Counted from the first letter of the stretch, positions 9,703 to 18,175 are shown. The stretch: DNA of 64,000 bases from Achromobacter marplatensis (GCF_002209535.1 NZ_NJIG01000004.1:1-64000), one strand, 5' to 3'. A program made the numbers and translations. The notes: generated by a model not told the origin, from the letters alone.

Positions 9703-10469
9703 GCTGGCGTCTCCGTCGGGCTCATGCCCAGATAGGCCTGCTGCACGATGGGCGAGGCGATGACGGTGGCGGGGTCGCCGTCGGCCATCAGTTGGCCATT
9801 GTGCAGCACGACGATGCGGTCGGCCAATTCGCGCACCACATCCATCTTGTGCTCCACCAGCAGAATCGTCTTGGTCGGATCGTTCTTGATCTCGCGGATC
9901 AGTTCCAGCACCACCGGCACGTCGTCCACGCTCATGCCGGCGGTCGGTTCATCGAACATGAACACCTGCGGTTCCAGCGCGATGAGCATCGCGATTTCCA
10001 GCTTGCGCTGGTCGCCATGCGGCAGGTCCGCGGCGGCGTGGTCGCGTCGTGCGGACAAGCGGGTGCGTTCGAGCAAGGCATCCGCGCGGGCCAAAAGCTG
10101 GCGATCATCGTCCCAGGTGCGCCAGAAGCGGATCTGGCGCCAGCTCATGCCCTGCTGGCGCGATTGCAGCGCCAAGCGCACGTTCTCGTGCACCGACAAA
10201 CGTGGGAACAACTGCGTCAGCTGGAACGCGCGGCCCAGGCCGGCGTGCATGCGTGCCGGCGCCGACAGCGACGTCAGGTCCCGGCCATTCAGCCGCACCG
10301 ACCCGGCGCTTGCGCGCAACTGGCCCGAGATCAAGTTGAAGTAGGTGGTCTTGCCCGCGCCGTTCGGGCCGACGATGGCCGTCAGCGTGCCAGGCGCATA
10401 ACTGCAGCTGACGTCATTGACGGCCACGTGCCCGCCGAAACGGATCGTGAGCGATTGGGTTTCCAACAT
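9699..10469 (-). CDS. ABC transporter ATP-binding protein (LivG-like)
   Basis: This is the partner ATPase of the importer, 256 residues. Walker A is GPNGAGKTTYFNLISG. The signature region is LPHGDQRKLEIAMLIA and Walker B is VFMFDEPTAGM, typical of LivG. The signature begins LPHG where most family members have LSYG or LAYG, which is a mild deviation. Its start follows the binding-protein gene by 15 bp. Confidence 0.93.
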   Translation of the reverse strand: MLETQSLTIRFGGHVAVNDVSCSYAPGTLTAIVGPNGAGKTTYFNLISGQLRASAGSVRLNGRDLTSLSAPARMHAGLGRAFQLTQLFPRLSVHENVRLALQSRQQGMSWRQIRFWRTWDDDRQLLARADALLERTRLSARRDHAAADLPHGDQRKLEIAMLIALEPQVFMFDEPTAGMSVDDVPVVLELIREIKNDPTKTILLVEHKMDVVRELADRIVVLHNGQLMADGDPATVIASPIVQQAYLGMSPTETPA

Positions 10470-10484
10470 TGCTGCGACGTGCCT

Positions 10485-11657
10485 TCAGCGTTTGTTCTGG
10501 ATCGGCACGGTCATCTGGTCGGGCGTGATTTCCTTGACCAGGTCCTGCACCGCCCACGGCACCGAGGGATCGTTCTTGATGCGGAAGTGATACATGGATT
10601 GCATCGCCTGGTGGTCTTCGGGCCGGAACGTCATCTTGCCCTTGGGCGTGTCGAAACTCATGCCTTCCATGGCCTTGATCAGCTTGTCCGTATCCGAATC
10701 GCCGGCGGTCTTGTTCAGCGCCGCCACGATGGCGATCCCGGACGACATGCCGCCCGCGGTGAAGAAGTCCGGCGGCTGGCCGTAGCGCTTCTGGTGTTCG
10801 GCAACGAGCCAATCATTGATCGGATTCTTAGGGATGCCGTAGTAGTAATACGTGGCGCCTTCCATGCCCGCCAACGACTTCAACGGCGTCATCGCGGCAA
10901 GCGTGTTGCCGCCCGTGGCGATCTCGATGCCGAAGCGTTTGGGATCCAGATCAGCGATCTTGAACGGGTTGCCCGCGCCGGCCCACAGGATGAAGATGAT
11001 CTTGCGGCCCGGCTTGTCTTTCAGCGCATCGAACAGGCGCTGGGCGCCTGCCGTGAAATCGGTGGCGTTGGCAGGCAGATATTCCTCGTGCACGATCTTG
11101 GCGTTTTTCAGCGCGCCCTTGAAGGCCTTCACGCCGTCGCGGCCAAAGGCGTAGTCTTGCGCCAGCATGGCGATGGACGTGCCTGCCTGGTCGAACGCCA
11201 CCGCGTTGGCGATCGCATCCTGCGACGAATTGCGACCCGTGCGGAAGATGTACTTGTTCCACTTTTCGCCCGTGATGGAGTCCGCCACGGCGGGTTCCAC
11301 CAGCAAGATCTTTTCGTATTCTTCGGCGATCGGCAGCATGGCCAGCGCCACGCCGGACGAGGTGGGGCCGACGGCGATGTCGGCGTTGTCGTCCGCGTAG
11401 GCGGACGCCAGCTGCGCGCGGGCGACGTCGGGCTTGCCCTGGTTGTCCTTTTCAATCACGCGGATCTTGCGGCCCGCCACCGTCATCGTGCCTTGGGTCG
11501 CGTATTCCAGGCCCAGCATCAGGCCGTTCTGCGTCTGTTTGGCGTAGGCCTCCAGCGGGCCCGTCTTGTCGTACACGTGGGCGACGACGAAGTCTTTCGC
11601 CGCGACCGCCGAATTCATGCAAAGGGCTGCCAGCGCGGCAAGCAGAATGCGATTCAT
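10485..11657 (-). CDS. Periplasmic substrate-binding protein of the Liv-type ABC importer
   Basis: This type I periplasmic binding protein has 390 residues and a signal peptide (about residues 1-19, ending SAVAA before KDFVVAHVYD). The typical HAAT start is visible: a phosphate-free ligand pocket fold with GPLEAYAKQTQNGLMLGLEY and the hinge region VGPTSSGVALAMLPIAEEY. YYYYGIPKNPINDWLV near residue 270 resembles members that bind non-amino-acid ligands, but the ligand cannot be assigned. It is encoded directly downstream of a hydrolase gene, which suggests that the imported compound or a derivative is hydrolysed in the cell. Confidence 0.92.
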   Translation of the reverse strand: MNRILLAALAALCMNSAVAAKDFVVAHVYDKTGPLEAYAKQTQNGLMLGLEYATQGTMTVAGRKIRVIEKDNQGKPDVARAQLASAYADDNADIAVGPTSSGVALAMLPIAEEYEKILLVEPAVADSITGEKWNKYIFRTGRNSSQDAIANAVAFDQAGTSIAMLAQDYAFGRDGVKAFKGALKNAKIVHEEYLPANATDFTAGAQRLFDALKDKPGRKIIFILWAGAGNPFKIADLDPKRFGIEIATGGNTLAAMTPLKSLAGMEGATYYYYGIPKNPINDWLVAEHQKRYGQPPDFFTAGGMSSGIAIVAALNKTAGDSDTDKLIKAMEGMSFDTPKGKMTFRPEDHQAMQSMYHFRIKNDPSVPWAVQDLVKEITPDQMTVPIQNKR

Positions 11658-11674
11658 GGATGTCTCTCCTGTTA

Positions 11675-12583
11675 TCAGCGGGCGTGGCCGGCCGCGGTGT
11701 GGTCATGCATGGGGTCCGGCGTGGCAAGGAACCGGCGGATGGCGTCGATCTGCGGCGCCACGTTCAGCGCGGGTGCATGGCCGCAATCGGGGAAGTCGAT
11801 GCGCGTTGCGCGTGGTCCACGCTGCGTCATCGCATGGGCGACATCGGGCAGCAGCAGATCGGACTCGTCGCCGCGCAGCAACAGCACCGGCATGCGCAGG
11901 GAGTCGTAGCCGCTCCAGCGGTTGTAGTCGCTGGGGTGATGGCTGAATTGCCCGACGATGGCAGGGTCGTAGTGCGCCGTGACGCGGCCGTCGGGCAATC
12001 GGCGTACCGATGTTTCGGCCATGCGGCGCCATTGCTCGTCGCTTTGCCATCCATAGGGCTTGTAGGCGACGCGCAACCAGGCTTCCAGTTCGGTGACAGT
12101 GTCGAACGCGGGCGGGTTGCCCGCGTAGGCCAGGATGCGGTCGATGGCGGGTTGGGGCAGTTCGGGGCCAATGTCGTTGACGACCAGATGCGAGATTCGG
12201 CCGCGCAGCGTCGTGGCGGCCGCGTGCATGCCGGTGGCGCCACCCATCGACGTGCCGACCCAACGCACGCGCGCAAGCGACAGGCTGTCCGCGAGAGCGC
12301 GGGCGAGGCGGGCGTAGAAATCCAGTTGGTACTCGGCGACGGGGTCCGGGCTCCATTGCGACAGGCCGCGGCCGATCGTGTCGGGGCAGAGGATGCGGTA
12401 GTCGTCCGCCAGCGCATTCGCCAGTTCGTCGAAGTCGCGTCCCGTGCGGGCAAGGCCGTGCCACATGATGATGGGGGGCGCGTCCGCGTCGCCCCATTCG
12501 GTCACGTGCAGCTCGCGGCCTTCGCAGCGCAGATAGCGCGAAGCGGGCGTGTGGCGGGCGGCCGTTGCGGGCGCGTGTGCCAT
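11675..12583 (-). CDS. Alpha/beta hydrolase, first gene of the Liv-type operon
   Basis: The 302-residue alpha/beta-hydrolase starts at ATG 12583, preceded by GGAGGAG. An open frame upstream to 12688 lacks a ribosome-binding site. Visible elements are the oxyanion region MWHGLARTGRDFDELA, the nucleophile elbow GTSMGG (Ser), an acid residue in GDESDLLLP and the catalytic histidine in DCGHAPAL. It lacks a signal peptide, so it is cytoplasmic. Being first in an operon with an ABC importer and facing an AraC regulator, it probably acts on the imported substrate (an ester, lactone or C-C bond substrate). This role is inferred. Confidence 0.88.
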   Translation of the reverse strand: MAHAPATAARHTPASRYLRCEGRELHVTEWGDADAPPIIMWHGLARTGRDFDELANALADDYRILCPDTIGRGLSQWSPDPVAEYQLDFYARLARALADSLSLARVRWVGTSMGGATGMHAAATTLRGRISHLVVNDIGPELPQPAIDRILAYAGNPPAFDTVTELEAWLRVAYKPYGWQSDEQWRRMAETSVRRLPDGRVTAHYDPAIVGQFSHHPSDYNRWSGYDSLRMPVLLLRGDESDLLLPDVAHAMTQRGPRATRIDFPDCGHAPALNVAPQIDAIRRFLATPDPMHDHTAAGHAR

Positions 12584-12626
12584 GAGTCTCCTCCCGGGTT
12601 GTCCAGGTTGTGTGCTTATTGGGCTG

Positions 12627-12660
12627 ACTATAGACTTCTGCCAAACGCATTCACAATGCG
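12627..12660 (-). promoter_or_regulatory. Candidate promoter and operator of the hydrolase-Liv operon
   Basis: Read on the minus strand, TTGTGA (12656-12651) and TATAGT (12632-12627) are separated by 18 bp. A perfect dyad CGCATT-CAC-AATGCG at 12646-12660 covers the -35 element. It lies in the 161-bp gap between the operon and the divergent AraC-type gene. Found by eye. Confidence 0.5.
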
Positions 12661-12744
12661 CCGCCCACCCCAGAGCAGGGTGAGTCAAGAAGTTGTAGAC
12701 GCAAGATCAATTTGCGCTTCCCGCCGCGTACAGGAGACCGCGCC

Positions 12745-13704
12745 ATGTCCGATACGGAATTCGCCATTTCGGCCAGCGCTGGCGCCGACCGGCGCGAGCA
12801 ATGGCGCGCGGCCCTGTCGGACGCGTTCGGTCCGTTCGAGGTCCACGGCGGCATGCCGACCCATTTCGCCGGGCATGTGCGCTACGCGCGCCGCGCCAGC
12901 CTGCAGTTCAATGACCTGCACTACCAGGGACAGAAGCTGGAGCGCACGGCGGGCAACGTCTCGCGGCTGGACCAGGAGTTCTACACCTTCGGCCTGCCGC
13001 TGGCCGGCCCGCTGGCCGTGCGGCAGCTGGGCCGCGAGTTCCAGGTGGAGCCGGGCTGCGTCTACTTGATGAACCAGAGCCTGCCTTACCAGGCGACGGC
13101 GCTGGGGGCAGCGGGCTATCGCAGCCTGAGCGTGTCGTTCCCGCGCAGTGCGCTGTCGCAAAGGGATTCCCGCATCGGCGCCTTCTACAAGCTGCGCGTC
13201 GACGATGGTTCCCCGCGCGGCGCGATGCTGGCCAGCTATATGGATCACCTGTTCAAGGGCATGGACGGCTGGTCCGACACCGAAGTGACGGAATTGGGTG
13301 AACGCCTGATCGACCTGATCGTGCTGTTCCTGGTGCAGTCGGGGCAGGGGCATGCGTCGGAATCAGATAGCAGCGTCACCGTGGCACACCGGCAGCGCGT
13401 GCTGGCCTACATGCGGCAGCATCTGGCCGACCCGGCGTTGTCGCCGCAGCGGGTGGCGCAGGGATGCGGCGTATCGGTGGCGTACCTGCACCGCATCCTG
13501 CGCGCAGGCGGCCTCTCGGCCGAGTCCTTCATCTTCGATCAGCGGTTGGACAAATGCCGCGACCTGCTGCTGAGCCCTCAGCATCGCCATCGCAGCATCG
13601 CCGAGCTGGCATATCAGGTGGGCTTTGCGCATCCTTCGCATTTCAGCCGCCTGTTCAAGCAGCGTTTCGGCATGACGCCGCGGGACCTGCGGGCAAGTTC
13701 CTAG
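12745..13704 (+). CDS. AraC-family transcriptional regulator
   Basis: This 319-residue regulator starts at ATG 12745 (AGGAG at 12732-12736). The N-terminal two thirds resemble the AraC_binding_2 effector domain. The C-terminal 100 residues hold two helix-turn-helix units (LSPQRVAQGCGVSVAYLHRI and SIAELAYQVGFAHPSHFSRL) and the closing FKQRFGMTPRDLR. It is divergent to the hydrolase-Liv operon across 161 bp and is the obvious candidate regulator of it. Regulators of this subclass often respond to aromatic or carboxylic acid substrates, but the ligand is unknown. Confidence 0.93.
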   Translation: MSDTEFAISASAGADRREQWRAALSDAFGPFEVHGGMPTHFAGHVRYARRASLQFNDLHYQGQKLERTAGNVSRLDQEFYTFGLPLAGPLAVRQLGREFQVEPGCVYLMNQSLPYQATALGAAGYRSLSVSFPRSALSQRDSRIGAFYKLRVDDGSPRGAMLASYMDHLFKGMDGWSDTEVTELGERLIDLIVLFLVQSGQGHASESDSSVTVAHRQRVLAYMRQHLADPALSPQRVAQGCGVSVAYLHRILRAGGLSAESFIFDQRLDKCRDLLLSPQHRHRSIAELAYQVGFAHPSHFSRLFKQRFGMTPRDLRASS

Positions 13705-13729
13705 AGCGCGACGGGATCCGGGCGGGGCA

Positions 13730-14236
13730 TCAGCCCCCGTGGACGTGCGTCAACATCCACGCCGTGAGGTACAGGCCGGCGCCGAATACGGCATGCGCCA
13801 TCAGGCTGCGCAGGCGCGCTGTGTTCGGATGCGGGGTCTTGCTGGCCGCGATACCGGCACCCAGCCCGGGCTGCAGGATGAAGAAGGGCGCGGCCACGCT
13901 CAGGACGCCGAACAGCAGGGCGGGCGCCAGCGTGGGTTGCTGCGTCCAGGCCACACCCACGACGCTCAGCAGCATCGCGGCAAAGATGATGCCGATACCG
14001 TAATGTGCGGCCCAACCCAGCAACGCTTCGCCGCGCACGGGTTCGGCGCGGCCGATGTTCGCGTGCCGAAAACGGCCGCGGGGCAGATGCCCGATCCACC
14101 GGCCCACCATCGCGAAGTTCAGGGATGGGATGCCGAAGCAGCGCTGGAGGAAAAGCGCCCACACGTCCATCACCAGCGTGGCGCCCGCGCCGATCAGCAC
14201 GGCGCGTTGCAGGAATTCAATCAGGGCTGGGGTCAC
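13730..14236 (-). CDS. DUF2938 family inner-membrane protein
   Basis: The 168-residue protein uses a GTG start with AAGGA at a suitable distance. It has four predicted membrane segments (around ALIEFLQRAVLIGAGATLVM, HYGIGIIFAAMLLSVVGVA, ALLFGVLSVAAPFFILQPGL and the C-terminal AHAVFGAGLYLTAWML). The conserved DUF2938 features are MDVWALFLQRCFGIPSLN and GWAAHYGIGI. The molecular function of this family is not established. It is divergent from an ArsR-rhodanese regulator with an ArsR-like dyad in the shared promoter region, so it is probably that regulator's target. It may belong to a sulfur or metal stress response. Confidence 0.85.
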   Translation of the reverse strand: MTPALIEFLQRAVLIGAGATLVMDVWALFLQRCFGIPSLNFAMVGRWIGHLPRGRFRHANIGRAEPVRGEALLGWAAHYGIGIIFAAMLLSVVGVAWTQQPTLAPALLFGVLSVAAPFFILQPGLGAGIAASKTPHPNTARLRSLMAHAVFGAGLYLTAWMLTHVHGG

Positions 14237-14257
14237 GAGGCAGCATCCTTGTTTAAT

Positions 14258-14281
14258 ACATTCAATTTATTGATTGAATGT
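14258..14281. promoter_or_regulatory. ArsR-type operator dyad between DUF2938 and ArsR-rhodanese genes
   Basis: ACATTCAAT (14258-14266) and ATTGAATGT (14273-14281) are a perfect 9-bp inverted repeat with a 6-bp AT-rich spacer. The A/T-rich TTCAAT...ATTGAA form is typical of ArsR/SmtB-family operators. Its place between two divergent genes would allow one repressor to control both. Confidence 0.65.
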
Positions 14282-14299
14282 TAGAGCGATGCTATCGTG

Positions 14300-14980
14300 A
14301 TGTCAATGAACCCCCCAGACAGCCCTCAACCTTCCCAGCGCTTCGACGCGCTTGCCGAGATCGCCAAGACCCTGGGGCAGGCCCATCGACTGGCCCTGCT
14401 TGAACACATCGCGCAGGGCGAACGCGCGGTGGAAAGGTTGGCCGAACTGACCGGGCTGTCTGTCGCCAATACCTCGCAGCATTTGCAGCACCTGCGCCGT
14501 GCCGGCTTCGTGCAGACCCGGCGCGACGGCAAGCGAGTGCTGTACCGGTTGGGGGCGGGGCCGATCGCGCCGCTCTTGGCCGCATTGCGCGGCTATGCCG
14601 AGCATCAGCACGCAGAGATCCGGGAAGTCATCGCAGATAGCATCCATCAGCGTGACCGCCTGGACGGCATCTCCATTGAAGAACTGCTGGGCATGCTGGA
14701 CAGCGGCGGCGTTGTGCTGCTGGACGTGCGGCCTTCTGAAGAGTTCGCCCAAGGCCATTTGCCGGGCGCCATCAATATCCCGACCGAAGACCTGGAACGC
14801 CGCCTGGCCGACCTGCCCGCGGGCGCGGATGTCGTCGCCTATTGCCGGGGACCGTATTGCGTGCTGTCCACCGACGCCGTGGCGGCGTTGCGCGCGCATG
14901 GCGTGGCGGCGCGCCGGCTGGACGCCGGCTTTCCGGAGTGGAAGGCGGCGGGCTTGCAGGTGGAAGCCGCGCCGGCGTGA
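14300..14980 (+). CDS. ArsR-family regulator fused to a rhodanese domain
   Basis: The N-terminal winged helix (about residues 15-95) carries the ArsR pattern LAELTGLSVANTSQHLQHL. The C-terminal rhodanese domain (about 115-225) has VVLLDVRPSEEFAQGHLPGA and an active loop with Cys182 in CRGPYC (second Cys187). Proteins of this architecture are redox or persulfide-responsive repressors, with the rhodanese cysteine as the likely sensor or sulfur carrier. The start is uncertain (GTG 14297, ATG 14300 or ATG 14306, with no clear SD). It probably represses itself and the divergent DUF2938 gene. Confidence 0.92.
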   Translation: MSMNPPDSPQPSQRFDALAEIAKTLGQAHRLALLEHIAQGERAVERLAELTGLSVANTSQHLQHLRRAGFVQTRRDGKRVLYRLGAGPIAPLLAALRGYAEHQHAEIREVIADSIHQRDRLDGISIEELLGMLDSGGVVLLDVRPSEEFAQGHLPGAINIPTEDLERRLADLPAGADVVAYCRGPYCVLSTDAVAALRAHGVAARRLDAGFPEWKAAGLQVEAAPA

Positions 14981-14999
14981 AACCCCGCACCGCCCAGAC

Positions 15000-15037
15000 A
15001 AAAAAAGCCCCGCGACGGAAATCGCGGGGCTTTTTCG
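15000..15037. terminator. Bidirectional terminator
   Basis: AAAAAGCCCCGCGA and TCGCGGGGCTTTTT pair around GGAAA-type loop bases, giving T runs on both strands. It separates the convergent ArsR-rhodanese and aldehyde dehydrogenase genes. Confidence 0.9.
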
Positions 15038-15053
15038 TACTGTGGGTACGGGG

Positions 15054-16481
15054 TCAGATGTGCGTGATGAATTTCGTGACCAGGTAGCCGTCGAACGTTT
15101 CCAGGCCGCCTTCGCTGCCGATGCCGCTGTCCTTGATGCCGCCGAACGGCGTCTCGGCTAGCGCGCTGCCGAAGTGATTGATATTGACCATGCCGGCCTC
15201 CAGGCCGTTCGAGACCTTGGTCGCCGTCTTCAGTGAGTTCGTGAACACGTAGGACGACAGGCCGAAGGGCAGGCTGTTGGCGCGGCGCAGGACTTCATCG
15301 GTGTCCTTGAAGCGCACGACCGGTGCGACGGGGCCGAAGGGCTCTTCGGTCATCAGCATGGAATCGTCGGGCAGATCCGTCACGACCGTGGGCGCGAAGA
15401 AGAAGCCCTTGCGGTCCAGCGGGCCGCCGCCGACCACGACTTTGCCACCGTGCTTCTTGGCGTCGTCAATGAAGGCGCTCATGGCGGGCACGCGGCGCTC
15501 ATGCGCCAGCGGGCCCATGTCGGTGCCGGCTTCCAGGCCGTCGCCGACCTTGATGTTCTTCAGCACGTCGGAAAAGCGCGCCAGGAATTGCTCGTAGGCG
15601 CCTTCCTGCACGTAGAAGCGAGTGGGCGACACGCAGACCTGACCGGCGTTGCGGACCTTGAACTTGGCCAGCATTTCAGCGGCGCGCTCGACGTCGGCGT
15701 CATCGAACACCAGCACGGGCGAATGGCCGCCCAGTTCCATCGTGACGCGCTTCATGTGCGCGCCGGCCAGCGCGGCCAGCTGCTTGCCCACCGGCACGGA
15801 ACCGGTGAACGATACCTTGCGCACGATCGGCGAACGGATCAGGTAGTCGGAAATCTTGGCGGGTTCGCCCCAGACGATGTTCAGGCAGCCCTTGGGCAAG
15901 CCGGCGTCGTGGAACATGCGGGCAATGGCCATGACGGCGCTGGGCGAATCTTCGGGGCCTTTCAGCACCACCGTGCAACCGGCGCCGAGCGCGGCGGCGA
16001 TCTTGCGGATGGCCTGGTTGTACGGGAAGTTCCAGGGCGTGAACGCGGCGCAGACGCCGATGGGTTCGCGCACGACGAACTGGCGCACATCTGGGTTGCG
16101 CGGTGGCACGACGCGGCCATAGATGCGGCGGCATTCCTCGGCGTGCCAGTCGGCGTGCTCGGCGCAGGAGGTGACTTCACCCACGGCTTCGGCCAGCGGC
16201 TTGCCCTGGTCCAGCGTCATGTTGCGGCCGATCTCCTTGGCGCGCTCGCGCGACAGCGTGGCGACCTTGCGCAGGATGGCGGAACGGTCCATGGGGGAAG
16301 ACTTCTTCCAGGACTCGAACGCGCGTTGGGCGGCGGCTAGCGCGCGGTCCAGATCCGCTTCGGTAGCGTGGGGCAGCTGGCCAAGCACTTCCAGCGTGGC
16401 CGGGTTGATGACGTCCTGGGTGCGCCTACCCTCGCCGGAGATGAATTCGCCGTCGATATACAGCGCCAACTGTTCATACAT
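15054..16481 (-). CDS. NAD(P)-dependent aldehyde dehydrogenase (succinate-semialdehyde dehydrogenase-like)
   Basis: This 475-residue ALDH oxidises an aldehyde to its acid. The glutamate base is E249 in MELGGHSP and the nucleophile is C283 in NAGQVCVSP, the usual 34 residues apart. The cofactor region shows [10 protein letters not shown] and [12 protein letters not shown]. It most resembles the GabD/succinate-semialdehyde dehydrogenase branch, but the substrate cannot be fixed from sequence. It stands alone, with a terminator downstream and no partner gene (no transaminase or permease) beside it. Confidence 0.92.
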   Translation of the reverse strand: MYEQLALYIDGEFISGEGRRTQDVINPATLEVLGQLPHATEADLDRALAAAQRAFESWKKSSPMDRSAILRKVATLSRERAKEIGRNMTLDQGKPLAEAVGEVTSCAEHADWHAEECRRIYGRVVPPRNPDVRQFVVREPIGVCAAFTPWNFPYNQAIRKIAAALGAGCTVVLKGPEDSPSAVMAIARMFHDAGLPKGCLNIVWGEPAKISDYLIRSPIVRKVSFTGSVPVGKQLAALAGAHMKRVTMELGGHSPVLVFDDADVERAAEMLAKFKVRNAGQVCVSPTRFYVQEGAYEQFLARFSDVLKNIKVGDGLEAGTDMGPLAHERRVPAMSAFIDDAKKHGGKVVVGGGPLDRKGFFFAPTVVTDLPDDSMLMTEEPFGPVAPVVRFKDTDEVLRRANSLPFGLSSYVFTNSLKTATKVSNGLEAGMVNINHFGSALAETPFGGIKDSGIGSEGGLETFDGYLVTKFITHI

Positions 16482-16686
16482 GCCTGTCGTTCCTTGCGAA
16501 ATAGGAGTGGAGTGCGACCGCAGTCGCCCGCGCCAGTCTAAACCAGCTCGTGGGCGCCAGGGAGGGCCACTCGCGCGCGCAAACCTGGAGCCAATCGGGG
16601 GCGGCCAGGGCTATGCCCCACGCCTTGCAAGGCGGCGCCGGCATGGACACAATGGGGCATCTTTGGCAGCTATCACCGAACCCATC

Positions 16687-17439
16687 GTGCAACCCGTCGA
16701 CGCGCGCCCCGCCGGCAAGTCCAGTATCTACTCCCGCGTGTTGTTCCGCTTCATCGATTGGCTGCGACACCGCATCGCGAAAGCGTCGCTGGTGGGGGAC
16801 CGGCCAATTTTCCAGAACAGCCAGTTCCCGTGGATCGCCGCCCTGGAAGCCCAGACGCCCGCCATCCGCGCCGAGCTGACGGCGCTGCTGGCGCAACGCC
16901 AGCAACTGCCGGCCTTCCATGAGATATCACCGGATGTGGGCATGATCACGTCGGATGACCAATGGAAGACGTTCCTCTTCATGGGCTACGGCCTGCGCTC
17001 CGAACGCAACCTGGCCAGCTGTCCGGCCACGGCCCGGGCGCTGGAAGGGATCCCGGGCATCCGCAGCGCCTTCTTCTCGATCCTCGAGGCCGGCAAGCGG
17101 ATCCCGCTGCACACCGGCCCGTACAACGGCGTCCTGCGCCTGCACCTGGGGCTGGTCGTGCCCGAGCCGGCGGACCGGTGCTGGATCGAGGTCGGGGGCG
17201 AGCGCTACAGCTGGCGGGAGGGCCGGGCCGTGGTGTTCGACGACCTCTATCCCCACCAGGTGCACAACGATACGGACGGTCTGCGCGCCGTGTTGTTCGT
17301 GGACTTTGAACGTCCCTGCCGGGTTCCGGTAAAATGGTTGAATCGCCTGGTGCTCAGGGCGGCCCCCTTGACGGACGAAATCCGGCGGGGCAAGGCCAAC
17401 CATGACGCCTGGGAGAAGGGCTTTTACCGTCACAAATAA
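16687..17439 (+). CDS. Aspartyl/asparaginyl beta-hydroxylase family dioxygenase (LpxO-like)
   Basis: This Fe(II)/2-oxoglutarate dioxygenase has about 250 residues. Conserved positions are the metal histidines in RIPLHTGPYNGVLRLHLGL and FDDLYPHQVHND and the 2-oxoglutarate arginine in VDFERP. An N-terminal hydrophobic patch (YSRVLFRFIDWLRH) suggests membrane contact. LpxO members hydroxylate lipid A secondary acyl chains, and this is the best guess. No in-frame ATG exists before residue 80, so the start is GTG 16687 or TTG 16663. Neither has a good ribosome-binding site. It lies immediately before the spc operon promoter. Confidence 0.85.
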   Translation: MQPVDARPAGKSSIYSRVLFRFIDWLRHRIAKASLVGDRPIFQNSQFPWIAALEAQTPAIRAELTALLAQRQQLPAFHEISPDVGMITSDDQWKTFLFMGYGLRSERNLASCPATARALEGIPGIRSAFFSILEAGKRIPLHTGPYNGVLRLHLGLVVPEPADRCWIEVGGERYSWREGRAVVFDDLYPHQVHNDTDGLRAVLFVDFERPCRVPVKWLNRLVLRAAPLTDEIRRGKANHDAWEKGFYRHK

Positions 17440-17511
17440 GGGGCGGATAGCTCGAAAACCGTCCCCTCGTTGAGGGGGCGTGGTGTTTTGTGCGTCATTC
17501 CAACAAAGTGC

Positions 17512-17540
17512 TTGCGCTCAAAATTTAACCACGCTAGAAT
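17512..17540 (+). promoter_or_regulatory. rplN: Promoter of the spc ribosomal operon
   Basis: TTGCGC (17512-17517) and TAGAAT (17535-17540) are exactly 17 bp apart, 256 bp before rplN. The preceding terminator after rpsQ and the intervening unrelated genes require a promoter here. Confidence 0.7.
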
Positions 17541-17795
17541 GATCAGCTTTCCCAGATTGTCGATCCAGTTAACCGAAAGTTGTTTCGAAGACTAGTCGGC
17601 GTGTTGGGGGAATACCCGCAGGATTTCAACCCAGGGTCGTTGCGTTGCCAACCAGTTGTAGAGATAGGGCGAAAGCTCTAGGGCTACAACACATAAAGCA
17701 GGGCGGCAGACCTGACGGGACCAAAACTGGCAGGAATTGCAGTGTTCCCTTATTGGGAAAACCGTATTTCCAGTTAAGTTGGAACAGGAAAAATC
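17541..17795 (+). promoter_or_regulatory. Long untranslated leader of rplN
   Basis: No gene is apparent in this stretch. Hairpins are visible at 17655-17690 (GTTGTAG/CTACAAC with inner AGAG/CTCT), 17745-17759 (TTCCC/GGGAA) and 17768-17784 (TTCCA/TGGAA), the last ending at the rplN ribosome-binding site. The long structured leader suggests ribosomal-protein feedback or attenuation, which is not demonstrated. Confidence 0.45.
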
Positions 17796-18164
17796 ATGAT
17801 CCAAATGCAGACCACGCTGGACGTGGCCGATAACACTGGTGCGCGTCATGTCATGTGCATTAAGGTGCTCGGTGGCTCCAAGCGCCGTTATGCCGGTATC
17901 GGCGACATCATCAAGGTGAGCGTCAAAGATGCGGCTCCGCGCGGACGCGTCAAGAAAGGCGAAATTTACAATGCCGTGGTGGTTCGTACCGCCAAGGGCG
18001 TGCGCCGTAAAGACGGTTCGCTGATTCGTTTCGGTGGCAATGCCGCCGTGTTGCTCAACGCCAAGCTGGAGCCCATCGGCACCCGCATCTTCGGACCCGT
18101 TACGCGTGAACTGCGTACCGAGAAGTTCATGAAGATCGTGTCGTTGGCCCCGGAAGTGCTGTAA
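17796..18164 (+). CDS. rplN: 50S ribosomal protein L14
   Basis: L14 forms a bridge to the 30S subunit and is the target of the silencing factor RsfS. It has 122 residues, starting [21 protein letters not shown], and keeps [21 protein letters not shown]. It is the first gene of the spc block, preceded by AGGA and a 256-nt leader. In this genome it is displaced 11.6 kb from rpsQ. Confidence 0.98.
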   Translation: MIQMQTTLDVADNTGARHVMCIKVLGGSKRRYAGIGDIIKVSVKDAAPRGRVKKGEIYNAVVVRTAKGVRRKDGSLIRFGGNAAVLLNAKLEPIGTRIFGPVTRELRTEKFMKIVSLAPEVL

Positions 18165-18175
18165 GGAGCCCTACG

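Noticed and set aside
9792..11909. 705-codon plus-strand open frame across the Liv operon
   Set aside because: Antisense to the LivG-like ATPase and binding-protein genes, which are clearly coding. His/Arg/Gln-rich translation is typical of a shadow frame.
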